DNA of 64,000 nucleotides, from the NCBI RefSeq assembly GCF_023078275.1, contig NC_062971.1, forward strand, positions 2,480,001 to 2,544,000, in the 5' to 3' direction. Shown in pieces: positions 31,066 through 42,266 of this stretch (position 1 is the first letter of the stretch; each line of letters starts with the position of its first letter). A model generated the notes under the pieces. That model saw nothing but the letters and a program-made list of their open reading frames with translations. It made no database searches and was not told where the DNA came from. The stretch is from Leguminivora glycinivorella. Its lineage: Eukaryota > Arthropoda > Insecta > Lepidoptera > Tortricidae. The translations under genes and the position numbers were made by a program.

Positions 31066-31290
31066 CTAGCTTCTTCCCGCGGTTTCGCTTGCGAAAAATT
31101 TAAAAACTGCGGAATGCTCCATAGAAACTGGAAAATGGATGTAGTATAAAAAGTATTTAAATAACATAGGTAATTAACATGTGCCTTACTGACCTTTTAA
31201 ATACGCGAAAATTGGGGAATGCTCTATACAAACATCCATCCCCCCATTTTAGGAAAGTGGGGGATTAGAAAGAGACAAAATGTAGCCAGT
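31066..31290 (-). mobile_element. Helitron-like copy H6, in two pieces
   Basis: CTAGCTTCTTCCCGCGGTTTC (31066-31122) and GGGGAATGCTCTATACAAAC to GAGACAAAATGTAGCC (31201-31290) are two parts of one reversed copy. They are separated by about 75 bp that recurs at 29160. The 5' end of the Helitron is lost. Confidence 0.6.
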
Positions 31291-31708
31291 GATACCATTA
31301 TAAAGGTTTCTCCTTATTATCAGAACAAAAAAAAAACCTTAAACACATGAAAAGAAAGGCCAATTTAGGTACGACCAAGTACTACATGCAACCGAACATA
31401 GGTTTTTACAACATGCAATCGAGCATAACATGAAAAAGTCTATCATTGTCCCGTACAAACGAGAATTTTCATAAAATTGACTTGTGTAAGAAGATCTTTA
31501 TTTAAGGCAATGTACCTACAGAAAAATGATAGCCTGCTTAAAAAGCGCAACTTACTACCAATTTCGTCGAAAACTACACGATCGTGTAGATCAGAGATCA
31601 TTAGGTCTATCAACACCATCTACGGTGAAATGATGAAAGAGCTTATACGCTATCTGGACATATATGGCACTACAGAAAATGATGTAAAATACGAGGTATT
31701 TCGATTAG
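31291..31708. other. Intronic, no recognisable feature
   Basis: The 85-codon open frame at 31477-31734 runs into the SINE head and shows no domain. Confidence 0.35.
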
Positions 31709-31985
31709 TTGACGACCGGTCTGGCTGTCGGTAGTGACCATGCCTGCTGAGCCGCAGTCCTGGGTTCGAATCCCGGTAAGGGCATTTATTTGTGTGATGA
31801 GCACAGATATTTGTTCCTGAGTCTTGGATGTTTTCTATGTATATAAATATGTATTTATCTTTATCTATTTAAGTATGTATATCGTCGCTTAGCACCCATA
31901 GTACAAGCTTAGCTTAGTTTGGGGCTAAGTTGATAAGTTGATGTGTGTAAGGTGTCCCCAATATTCATTTTTATTTATTTTAGTT
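31709..31985 (+). mobile_element. SINE family S1, full copy in sense
   Basis: The best copy for reading the structure. Head GACGACCGGTCTGGCTGTCGG, B-box GGGTTCGAATCCC at 31763, body with TGTGTGATGAGCACAGAT, tail GTGTAAGGTGTCCCCAATATT and a TTTATTTATTTTA end. Transcription by pol III from the internal boxes is expected from the family layout. Confidence 0.88.
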
Positions 31986-32701
31986 ACAACTGCACCGCAG
32001 TTACTATTACCCCGACTGACCTTACTGCGTTTGTACGAGACAGCCCGTGGAATCCTCCCAATCCAGAGGTATCCAGGAAGTAGAAAGGTTTAATTGAAAA
32101 CTGTCCTTTACATTTCCACGAGCATAGGCGGACGCGAATTAATGCCCCTGTTAGTTTTAAAAATGGCCACCACTTTTCAGGATACGGAAAAAGTTAAATG
32201 GGAACGTCTCGCCAATCAGGTATCCAATTTAACAAAGCTTAAGCGGTGTAACCGGTTCGATGGTATTTAGTTTTAGTTAAAACTAAAAGAGTGCTTGTTT
32301 TATATAACCTGATAGCTGGCTACGATATCTCGCATTTTTATTTTGAATATACATATTTGATGATTTTTATACCTTGTCACATTAACGTCTTGTTTAAAAT
32401 GTCATACGAAATTGTCAACGGTTAAAAGCGACAAGGTACAGAAATCATCACTTATTTATTCCGGTGACTGTAAAAATTTAGATATGTACATTGTATTTAC
32501 GGCAAGTATAACTACTCCTTAGCTTAATAGCTCCTCCGCATACAATACGTATGCTGTTGGTGTTGCTGTACTATTTCAACAATAAATATACCGATATTTT
32601 AGTGAAAGTTTTTTACTCGGTGAAATATAAAAGACTTATCTACTTAACTATAAGAAACAAAAAATTATAAATTGATAGCGTGTCATTTTTCTTTAGATGT
32701 C
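31986..32701. other. Intronic, no recognisable feature
   Basis: AT-rich sequence; nothing supported. Confidence 0.4.
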
Positions 32702-32856
32702 CATATCGTCACTACTTTGAAAAAATCTCGTATCTCACGCTGCTCCTCAAAGTTAAAACGCAGTAAATCTATATGTATTCCATACATACTTACTACAATT
32801 TTCTTTTCATTGACAGACGAACATACAAGTTTTTTTAAAAGTAGTGACGATATGTT
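32702..32856. mobile_element. Short MITE, ATCGTCACTACTTT ends
   Basis: CATATCGTCACTACTTTGA at the left and AAAAGTAGTGACGATATG at the right are inverted repeats; the interior is non-coding. The frames on both strands here are mirror reads of it. Confidence 0.78.
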
Positions 32857-32924
32857 TGTCCACGTTTTGACACTTGTACCTACTTTCATTAGCCGACAAT
32901 AATAAAATTATAAAAAAAAAAAAA

Positions 32925-33168
32925 TTGGGGACACCTTACACAGATCAACTTAGCCCCAAACTAAGCAAAGCTTATACTATGGGTGCTAAGCGACGATATA
33001 CATACTTAAATAGATAAATATATACTTATATACATAGAAAACATCCATGACCCAGGAACAAATATCTGTGCTCATCACACAAATAAATGCCATTACCGGG
33101 ATTCGTACCCAGAACCGCGGCTTAGCAGGCAGGGTCACTACCGACTGAGCCAGACCGGTCGTCAAATT
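32925..33168 (-). mobile_element. SINE family S1, copy 4
   Basis: TTGGGGACACCTTACACAGAT to CTGAGCCAGACCGGTCGTCA. The B-box has decayed (GGGTACGAATCCC in the sense direction). Confidence 0.85.
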
Positions 33169-33610
33169 ATGTATAAAGTTGACTCATTACTCCAAGGCTT
33201 ATTATAAGTACACCCATTTTATTTATTCTGTCAGCTAATTAAATTACCTACTTAATTATAATTCAGCCTCTGTATTAGCTATTTCACGTGCGAGTTCAAA
33301 TAATTATTTCAATTTTCAGTAATAAATACCTACTAGTTACTTCTCCACTAATGAACATTTCTACGAAGCCATTTTCTGTATAGTACCAGTATTTCAAACC
33401 GTACTTTTACCCCCATTAGTATTTCAGAGTAGTTTCACATAGGTACATATGCATAGTCGTATCACGTAACTATGTTCTAGCGATCCGCAATCAAGAGTTC
33501 TAAGAAATACAAATGACATCAATGTTCTTACTGGAAATTCATACTTAATATCTAGTTTTATTTGATTCGATTTTCTTTATATGTTCAAAGAATGTTATAG
33601 ATACTTCTGG
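33169..33610. other. Intronic, no recognisable feature
   Basis: AT-rich sequence. Confidence 0.4.
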
Positions 33611-33839
33611 CACAGTATAATAAAGAGTACTATCGTACAGTATGGCCACTCCCGCTCCCCGCTGAAAGTGCCGCCCGCCCCTCTCGGTTACCTCAAAGTT
33701 ACCGCATGTCAAAAACACGAACAGTCGACCTGTCATATTTCACTCATAAAAGCATAGTACTCGTTCACCTACACGAGCTAAGACTGTGTGCTAGGCATGC
33801 AGCTCATTCAATATATTTGATCGCCAGTGTCAGAGATGT
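33611..33839 (+). mobile_element. hAT/P-like MITE family M14, copy 2
   Basis: CACAGTATAATAAAGAGTAC to CAGTGTCAGAGATGT, flanked by ACTTCTGG and GCTTCTGG (7 of 8 matching). Same ends as the copy nested at 13457. Confidence 0.82.
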
Positions 33840-34122
33840 GCTTCTGGTGACCAGAGGCACAGCTACGTGTCGAATTTAACGGAAAACAAAAAAAAACACG
33901 GTGTCTATAAACAGATGTAGCTTCTTTACTCGAATATCAATCAGTAGTGGTGCCGCTTTTTTTCTCCATCTTTATGAAAATTATATTGATTTTTGGTGAG
34001 ACACTGGCTATCAGTCATGTGCCTAAAGATTTGTATGTTTGTGGTTTCTTCATTCAAAAACGCCATATTTAACATTGAAATAATCCATAACGTATCGAGA
34101 TCGCAGACGTTTATTAAAATAA

Positions 34123-34369
34123 CTAGCTTTTGCACGAGGCTTCGCTCGCATTAGATTCGAAAAGTGCGGAATGCTCCCTACAAACTTCCACCCCCCATTT
34201 CAGGGAAGTGAGCGGTTAGAAAGAGACAAAAAGTAGCCCTTGTCACTCTCCGTCCCTTCAACTATCATCACTGAAAAAAATCACGTCAATTCGTCGCTCC
34301 GTTTTGCCGTGAAAGACGGACAAACAAACAGACACACACTTTCCCGTTTATAATATTATTAGTATGGGT
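34123..34369 (-). mobile_element. Helitron-like element, copy H7
   Basis: On the plus strand CTAGCTTTTGCACGAGGCTTC to TTATAATATTATTAGTATGG. It lies just upstream of the truncated LINE. Confidence 0.78.
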
Positions 34370-34389
34370 AGTATGGATAAAAAAAAAAA

Positions 34390-36729
34390 AATCTTCCTAA
34401 TACTAGGGATGACGAAAAACTCCGAGAGTTTGAGTGCTTGGCAAAATCGCAAATTGCTGATTGGGACTCTATTACACCTATAGACGTCGAGTGGGAGAAT
34501 GCCAAAAAACTACTAACTGAGAGCGCAGCTGTGGTATTCGGACATCAGAATACCAAATCTCAGGACTGGTTCGCAGACAACATCGAACATCTGCAACCCC
34601 TACTGGACTCAAAGCGCGAAGCCGCCCTGAGACACCGTCTGAGTCCCAGTCCGGAAACCAACAAAGCTCTTCGTACAGCTAAAGCTGCACTACAACGAAG
34701 TGCAAGGTACTTTGCTAACTCGTACTGGTTGGATCTTGGCCGCACTATACAACGGTGCGCGGACTGCGGGAACATAGGCGGTGTCTATGAAGGCCTCAAA
34801 CGAATCGTTGGTCCTGTAGCAAGGAAAACAGCCCCTCTTAAGGATGCCAACGGTACTATCATAACAGATAGTCAAAAACAACTCGACCGTTGGGTGGAAC
34901 ACTACACCGATCTCTATTCGAACTCAATAGACATTCATCCGGAAGCAGCATTGTGCATGCCCAAACTAGATGTAAGGTTCGAGTTAGATGATCCACCGTC
35001 CATTTAGGAACTGACCAAAGCTATAGGTCGGCTAAAGCGTGGCAAGAGTCCTGGAGGCGACGGTACCCAAGCCGAAATTGTAAAACTTGAAAGCGTGAGG
35101 GCAATCTTGTACAATCTGCTGTGTAAATGCTGGAATGCGGGATATGTGCCTCAGGATATGCGTGACGCTAACATTGTCACACTATACAAAGGGAAAGGCG
35201 ACCGTGGCGACTGCAACAATTACCGCGGCATTTCCCTTTTGAGCATAGTTGGCAAGCTTTTTGGTTCAGTCGTCTTATCCAGACTCCAAAAGCTTGCAGA
35301 ACTCGTATATCCTGAGTCGCAATGTGGTTTCCGCTCAGGGCGATCCACAGTAGATATGGTTTTTACACTTCGCCAAATTCAGGAGAAGTGTAGAGAACAG
35401 AAAACCCCCTTGTTGTGGCTTTCGTAGATCTTAACAAGGCCTTCGATACGGTCAGCAGGGATGGCATGTACACGGCGCTAGAGAGCATTGGGTGCCCCCC
35501 TAAACTCCTGAGCCTCGTCAAATCGTTCCACGAGGACATGAAAGGCGCGGTAGTTTTTAACGGTAATTTGTCAGAACCGTTTGCTGTCTCCCGAGGCGTG
35601 CGACAGGGCTGCGTTTTGGCTCCTACCCTGTTTGGTATATACTTTTCGCTTATATTACATGCTGCTTTTAGCGATAACCAACAGGGTATCCATCTGCATA
35701 CAAGGGCCGACGGAAAGTTGTACAACATATCACTCCTCAAATCAAAGAAAAAACGCGAGGATCTTTTCGTCGACAGCCTACTTTATGCCGATGACGCAGC
35801 CTTTGTTGCTACCTCCGAAAGTGAGCTCCAGTTAATGATGGATCAATTCTCCAAGGCCTGTTCCCTGTTTGCCATGTCCATCAACACCAAGAAAACGGTT
35901 GTATTAGCACAAGGTGTTAGTTTAGTCCCACAGATTTTACTCAATGGCACGCAGTTGGAGGTGGTTGATCGGTTTTGCTACCTAGGTTCGACCATAACTG
36001 ACAATCTCTCGCTCGATGCAGAGGTTGACATTCGCATCGGCAAGGCAGCTACTACTTTCGGGAAGCTTCGTGCTCGAGTGTGGCAAAACAGACTCCTGAC
36101 TACTAAGACCAAGGTCTGGTCTGGTCTTTCAGGCTTCTGTATTGAGCATACTCTTGTACGGAGCCGAGACCTGGACGACGTATGCCAAAGTCGAACGCCG
36201 TGTCAACTCATTCTATATGCGCTGCCTGCGTAGGATCTTGGGCATATCATGGCAAGACAGGGTGACAAACCAGAGGGTTCTAGAAATCGCACAGCTACCC
36301 AGTCTGACCGCGCTTCTCAAACAGAGGCGACTGCGTTGGCTGGGGCATGTGCACAGGATGGAACCCTCCCGTTTACCACGCCGTGTTCTTGTAGGCGAAG
36401 TAGCGAATGCCAAAAGAGATGTTGGGAGACCATTGCTTCGCTTCAAAGACTGCGCTAAGAGGGACATGGCAGCCTTTAAAATCGACTACCAAAACTGGGA
36501 GAAGCTTGCGGAGAAGCGGACGGAGTGGCGAAAGTGCGTTGGAGATGGTCGCAAGTTCGTCGATGAGACCTGGTTTGCGAAACTTGCTGACAAAAGGGAA
36601 AGAAGACACCATAGCGAAACGTCGCAATCGGTTGGAAGCTTCCCTTGTCAGATGTGTGGCAAAATGTGTCGCTCTCGCATAGGTCTCTTTAGTCATCAAA
36701 AGCGATGTCTTTCGGACATTGCACCATAA
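34390..36729 (+). pseudogene. 5'-truncated LINE reverse transcriptase, three lesions
   Basis: The coding remnant holds the pre-RT linker (34390-35004), then RT. The fingers contain NNYRGISLLSIVGK, the palm FVDLNKAFDTV and VRQGCVLAPTLF, the catalytic box is YADD (about 35783-35794), and the thumb contains FCYLGSTI. The C-terminal part (36142-36729) has LLYGAETW, RRLRWLGHVHRME and a terminal C2HC finger, CQMCGK...LFSHQKRC. The APE endonuclease expected before RT is missing, so the copy is 5'-truncated. Three breaks kill it: an in-frame TAG at 35005-35007, loss of one base in the run AAAACCCCC at about 35401-35409, and a shift at a GGTCT x3 slippage at about 36114-36128. Clade not assigned; the tail with a zinc finger suggests an RTE- or CR1-like group. 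Confidence 0.88.
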
Positions 36730-36873
36730 ATCGTCTGAAATAGACGCTAAGGCCATATATATGGATAAAAATAGGCCAGTAGATCTAGTCCCACGCCATC
36801 TGCGGAGAAAACACTTAGCAAGCATATTCCGTAGAAAACATTCGAACGCAGATATTTTCTGCATATTATGGGG

Positions 36874-37440
36874 GCGTCCCTTAGGATTAGCTTCACTTAG
36901 CGGATAGGAGAGTGGGGTGTGGCCTCACTGTTAGCGAACGGTTGTTGTATGTGATCGTTACTGTTCAGAACATATTATTTTTCTGGATATAACCGTCTTG
37001 CGTCCCATAGGATTAGCTTCACTTAGCGGATAGGAGAGTGGGGTGTGGCCTCACTGTTAGCGAGCGATTGTTGTATGTGATCGTTACTATTCAGAACATA
37101 TTATTTTTCTGGATATAACCGTCTTGCGTCCCATAGGATTAGCTTCACTTAGCGGATAGAAGAGTGGGGTGTGGCCTCACTGTTAGCGAGCGATTGTTGT
37201 ATGTGATCGTTACTATTCAGAACATATTATTTTTCTGGATATAACCGTCTTGCGTCCCATAGGATTAGCTTCACTTAGAGCCAGTTGCACCGACCATATT
37301 TGACAGACACATCATCGTCACTCAGAAGATGTCTATGGAACTTCCCATGCAATAAAATTTAACGAACGCTTTCACGGTGACAGACGGTTTGATGCAACCG
37401 GCCCTTAGCGGATAGGAGAGTGGGGTGCGGTCCCACTGCT
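36874..37440. repeat. 126-bp tandem array behind the LINE, 4 units
   Basis: GCGTCCC(T/A)TAGGATTAGCTTC starts at 36874, 37000, 37126 and 37252: an exact 126-bp period with very few substitutions. The last unit is split by a TA-flanked MITE (37278-37405) and ends soon after it. The array starts 145 bp after the LINE stop codon, so it may be part of its 3' UTR. Confidence 0.9.
37278..37405. mobile_element. TA-flanked MITE family M9, copy 1, nested
   Basis: Inserted in the 126-bp unit: CACT-TA on the left, TA-GCGGATAGG on the right. Ends GAGCCAGTTGCACC and TGATGCAACCGGCCCT. 128 bp, TA duplication as in Tc1/mariner-type elements. The second copy at 40085 is also 128 bp. Confidence 0.85.
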
Positions 37441-37633
37441 AGCGGTCTCATGGGTTTGACATTGGTCTGAGTGACTTTATAGAACTGGCATAGTCATTAG
37501 AGCATGTGTGATTACTCGCTCTGTCTGACATATTAGTGCAATCAACATGAATAGAAATGATAAAGAAACTTGATTCATAATATTGTCTTCGTTTACAGTT
37601 CAGTTATTCATGAAATAAAGCTATGCAAACGGA

Positions 37634-37777
37634 TTAAATCGCGTATAATGAATTTACAGTTCATCCCGACGTTTCGAACACCACCAATGCTGTAAACCAC
37701 GAATGTGTTTTGACTACGAATGCTGTAAAGTGTTCGAAACGTCGAGATGAATTGTAAATTCATTATACGCGATTTAA
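37634..37777. repeat. Head-to-head palindrome of PLE-like ends
   Basis: TTAAATCGCGTATAATGAAT ... CCCGACGTTTCGAACAC is mirrored by GTGTTCGAAACGTCGAGATG ... CATTATACGCGATTTAA. The centre has two ACGAATG(T/C) phrases. The same single end is at 11950. GTTCGAAACGTCG contains GAAAC-GUC as found in Penelope-associated hammerheads; I cannot confirm a ribozyme. Confidence 0.6.
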
Positions 37778-37964
37778 ACTTGATTCAGTTTTTAGTTTTT
37801 ACTAATTGATAAGACATACCTAGTCTAGTTCTGATACAATCTTGATGGTTATATGCTCGCTTCCCCCGCACGGCGTTCACTTTATTTCACACACACCAAT
37901 TAAAACCAGTTTCAACAGTAACAAATTTTATTGAATTTGTTTTTACCATGCAATAACGTCTGCG

Positions 37965-38015
37965 AGCGAGTCCTGCCGGAGATGTGAATTTTTAAATTTT
38001 TCCTTTAGGGTCAAT
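37965..38015 (+). mobile_element. Fragment of SINE S3
   Basis: GAGTCCTGCCGGAGATGTGAA + TTTTTAAATTTTTCC repeats the T-arm to body junction of the element at 23480-23634. Confidence 0.55.
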
Positions 38016-38027
38016 CCGCGGCCAGAG

Positions 38028-38166
38028 TAAGTGCGTTTTCACATTATCCGATCCGATATCGGATGTCGGACCGATATCCCATACATTACAGGCGCCATCT
38101 TGGATTTTTTCTATGGAAATCCTTCCGACATCCGATATCGGATCGGATAATGTGAAAACGGACTAA
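38028..38166. mobile_element. MITE family M1, best-preserved copy
   Basis: TAAGTGCGTTTTCACATTATC ... CGATATCGGATGTCGG mirrored by CCGACATCCGATATCGG ... AATGTGAAAACGGACTAA; arms of about 45 bp. Confidence 0.9.
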
Positions 38167-38169
38167 CAC

Positions 38170-39284
38170 GAGTCACGATTTATGGCATGTTCCATTTGTT
38201 CACGACGCAAGTTCAAGTGATAATGTATCTCTAAATATGTGTTACTTTCCCGATACATGCATGAATCCTTTCATTTGCTGCTGTAGTTCAAACAAACACT
38301 CAATAAAGTCGTGAATTTAAAAATTTTGCAACAAATTGTCAAATTCTGAATTATACTCCAGTTGTATCGTATTTGATATCTAGTTGTTCTTTAGATTTTT
38401 TCCAGTTGGAAAAGTAGCGTCCCTTAGGAGTAAATTCACTTAACCAATAGGAGAATGGGGTGCGGGCTCAGTGTGAACGAACGTACAAATTGTTATTTTT
38501 CCATATTGAACTATAAGTACTTACACTTTCATTCAAGAGTAAATAAAAACGACTCATTTTAAAGTAAATTTAATGAAATTTTAAATTCAGTCAACTACAG
38601 TTACTTACAATATAATGTATAAGATAATAAAAAGTAGGGCATATCCCGTGACTCGACGATTTAAGATTGTATTAAGAGTAATTTTCACATGATTATATGT
38701 ATATTTTTATAGTAAGTAAAAAGAATAAAATCTCATAAAAATATGTTTGTTTAAAAATACATCTCGCTTCGCTTTGACTATCTTGTATCTTCTATATCTT
38801 GTATAACAAATAATTGTTTCAGAACTAGTTTTTCTTAAATTATTATGACGTATAAATAGATTTTAATTTGAAATGCGTTTACCTATCTTCTTTATAAAAT
38901 GTATATTTATTTAGTAATAAATGTTTGAATCCGCTAACAGTGCGGCGCGAGGTTGGCTAACTTATGTTGATATTCTTTCCCGTCAATCTAAACCTCTCAA
39001 ATCAATCCGCCAATCCGTCAATCTAATCTAAATGTGTTTTACCTCCATATTATTAAACCTATTCACTTTACCAAATTATATTTTGCACTTAGTAAAAAAA
39101 TGTGACTTTTTAAGTCACTTTTTATTTTTCATTTTATACTTGAGACTTCTATTTTTTTTTTTGCATATATCGATATATGTCAATTATTTGACCCCTAAGG
39201 ATTTTTGAAAGATATGGACACTCAATATTCGAATTATTATTTATTTATGATGACTATACTTTTTCACAATTTAGTTTTCTTTTA
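38170..39284. other. No gene; one diverged 126-bp unit
   Basis: 38415-38515 (GCGTCCCTTAGGAGTAAATTC ... GGGGTGCGGGCTCAGTGTGA) is a diverged outlier of the array at 36874. The remainder is AT-rich. Confidence 0.5.
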
Positions 39285-39370
39285 ACCCCTGAATTGCCAA
39301 GAGTGGCTCGGAAACGTGAATAGATTCAGGTGCTCTGCCTACCCCTTTATGTGATACATGATTGTATGTA
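39285..39370 (+). mobile_element. Retroposon 3' end with GTAT tail, copy 2
   Basis: TTGCCAAGAGTGGCTCGGAAA ... CTACCCCTTTATGTGATACA then TTGTATGTA; matches 3826-4066. Confidence 0.6.
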
Positions 39371-39800
39371 AACTTTTTGTGCTCGGTTTCAAACCTATCT
39401 GCTCCACTGTGCGCTGCGATTGGGATGACTTTGAAAGCCGATCAGCTGCCACCGAGCATCGGGTCACAGATCCATTTGGCTTAACCAATAAATAATGTTT
39501 CACTTGTACATGAAATATTCAATTTCACTTTTCTGCTTGATTGATTTTCCTCGGTTCGTCATACTCATATACAACTCTATTACTTTGATAACATTTTGCT
39601 GGGACAAACCTGTGTCAAATCGTCAGAAATGAAGAAATCTGTAGGCTACTTTATCACAGTGACATTGACACTTGACAGTTGACACTGACAATTCTGTGGC
39701 TATTTCTGGGATGATAAGTTTAGTAACATTGTTCACTAGCTTCACGCTGACGGTTCAGCAGCTGCAGTCGCGCCGCTACGTGCACTTCGGCTCGTTTGTG

Positions 39801-39939
39801 GTACAGTCAAGCAATTGGCTTAGCCACTGTAGAACTATGTCATAAGTGACGTTATTAATCACATTGTAAGAAATCTCTTACTGCTTGTCATTTTGACATG
39901 GTTGTAGAGTGGCCTAGGGTTCCAATTGGTTGACTGTAC
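39801..39939. mobile_element. MITE family M5, copy 2
   Basis: GTACAGTCAAGCAATTGGC to TTCCAATTGGTTGACTGTAC. The right arm is intact; the left arm is more decayed. The inner TGTAAGAAATCTC and TTTTGACATGGTTGTAGAG match 16146. Confidence 0.82.
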
Positions 39940-40084
39940 GTGTACCGAGGCCGCTGCAGGACACCATCGCAAGCGCAGACTTCTGGCCGAAGGCCGTCTT
40001 CCTTTCGAAGGTTCCGAGGCAACTTGCAGAATTCTACGCGGGGACAGACGGCGCAACAAAGCCTCGACGTTAAGTCGTCACCTA

Positions 40085-40212
40085 AGGGCCTGTTGCATCA
40101 ACCACATTTGACAACACTTCATCGTCAAGCAGCACACGTCTATGGAACTTCCCATATAATGAAATTTAACGAACGCTTTAACGGTGACAGACGGTTTGAT
40201 GCAACCGGACCT
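40085..40212. mobile_element. TA-flanked MITE family M9, copy 2
   Basis: TA-AGGGCCTGTTGCATCAACC to GGTTTGATGCAACCGGACCT-TA. 128 bp, like the copy nested at 37278. Confidence 0.85.
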
Positions 40213-41478
40213 TAATCTAGTTTAAAATCTCTTGTTTTGTTGTGTTTCTTCTTTTTGTATTTTTATTCCGTATTTTTTGTTTCACAGTGCTTTGGTTTTA
40301 CTGTTAAGCTAGTGTAACATATTTGAAATAAATAAAAATAAATACATAAATTGAACAGGCAATCAGCAAAGTGTCACTGTCGGGTGACAATTATTGTGAA
40401 AAAAAGCGACTGGTTTAAATGAAATTTAAGTGAAGTCAGTTCTTTACGTAGAAAATAAAAGTAGATGACTCTGATATACATACAAGATATCCTTTTTGTC
40501 TTATATAAATAAGTAGTATCAAGTTTTGAAAAAAAAAATATCGCGCCTTTAATAATATACCTAGGAATGTAATCTAAAAATTTACATTTTTTTTACTTTT
40601 GTCATGACCACAGAAAATATATACCCAATTAACCATGAATTATACACCCTGAATGACCCTCATACATGATTTAATGTGGCTTCACATGAAAAAGACACGA
40701 TAAAACAAATCTTTACTTATAAAACAATGCCTACTCTTAAAACACATCACATACATTAAGAAACTTTCTGCCTTTATCTCGCTTTAATACAGGCACAAAA
40801 TTAAGACAAGAACTTAATTTGAAATACTGAGCACGAAATGTACATTGCCTTAATGCCAAAATAAACGTACATTTCAGTACACAACATGACGTGTAAGAGA
40901 GAATGTACATTATCTTGAAATATATGCAGACCCGAACTAGATACGGAGAGATAATGTGTGTCCGACCTAACGCCGCTTTGCATAATGAGGCATCGTGTAG
41001 CCTAAACTTCGTTAAGACATTAGATTGTTGTATTTTTATATAGTATTAGCTTTTTCTTTAAATTATGCCGCAATGGAATGCTTAATGTTGAGTTCTACAT
41101 GTATCCACTGAAGACGCTTGCCATATATATAACCGGTGGAGGTGGACACTCTATTTAATAATGCAAACATTGTAAAACATGGAAAAAATGTACCAGTTAC
41201 ATATGCCCCCCAGTCGAGATTTACCCCACTATACCTTACAGCGCAGCGTTGCGTTAGCTTCCTCTTAAAACACCTAAACAATTCCACAAGCCCCATCTAT
41301 TCTCCGAACAAAAGTGTGGAACCCCCGTATCTCACTCGTTATCTATACAAGTAGATACCATTTACAGCCTTTGTCTTCGAAGTTGCCTCGATTTGCATAT
41401 AAGGCGTCGTTGGTTTCACCGAAACTAGATACTGAATTCATGGCCATTATTAATTAGAAGCAGAATAAATTTCTTAAT
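40213..41478. other. Intronic, no recognisable feature
   Basis: AT-rich, no repeat shared with the rest of the window, no supported exon. It ends at the ATTA target of the Gypsy element (41479-41482). Confidence 0.4.
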
Positions 41479-41482
41479 ATTA

Positions 41483-42246
41483 TGTGGGATGCGTAGTGAT
41501 ATCTCCCACGGGTTCCACTTACTTGCAGTAGGTATAGCTCCAGGCGTAGAAAGCAAACAAGCAGGATACGTTTTGAAGCTTTATTCTTGAGCACACACAT
41601 GCGTAAGCGAACAGTTTAAATTTACAGAAGGGGAAATGCAAGGTAGGCAAAGCAAAAGCACTTAAAACTATAAAGCGCGAGCGAGTGCACAAAGGAATGT
41701 GATTGGAATGCGACCGAGCAGCGCGGTGGCGTGCGCTGTGCGTCAGAGAGGCAGATAGACTGGTGAGCGCGGCGCGCGGGGGAACATGCGCGGGCGCAGG
41801 GCGGCTGGCCGGGAACCGGTCACGCCGCGACGTTATCAGCTGTGTGCAGTCGCTCCGCGCGCTAAACTATCTACTAATAACAAGAATCTGTTTGTCCGCT
41901 TCAACATACAAAATATGTGACATTAACATTTTATATTTTATTTTCTTATACATGATTAATTAATTCATAGTAATGAATAAAAGGTTAAAAGGGTAAAATT
42001 CATTAAATGCCAATCAACAATTAAAATTACTGTACATAATCGTTAATTGAATAATTAGGATATAAAATAAATTCATTTGACATAATTAAATTCATTGTAA
42101 ATAAATAAAATTAAAATGATTTGATATAAATAATTAATTTGAATTGATTGATGAATAAAAATTGTAAAAAGTAAAACTGTAAAATGTAAAACAATAAAAA
42201 CATTAAAATTAATAAAATACATAAAATCTGTGGCAGAACGCCCACA
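41483..42246 (-). repeat. 3' LTR of the Gypsy element
   Basis: 764 bp, TGTGGG...CCCACA. It has a GC-rich core (about 41690-41870) between AT-rich flanks. The 86-codon frame inside occurs in both LTRs and is not a gene. Confidence 0.95.
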
Positions 42247-42260
42247 TCACCCCCTCCAGA
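42247..42260 (-). other. Polypurine tract
   Basis: On the minus strand TGGAGGGGGTGA lies directly before the 3' LTR, the expected plus-strand primer position for reverse transcription. Confidence 0.8.
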
Positions 42261-42266
42261 GACCTG

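Noticed and set aside
41703..41963. 86-codon frame present twice (also 46476-46736)
   Set aside because: It is part of the LTR; the duplication reflects the two LTRs, not a gene family.
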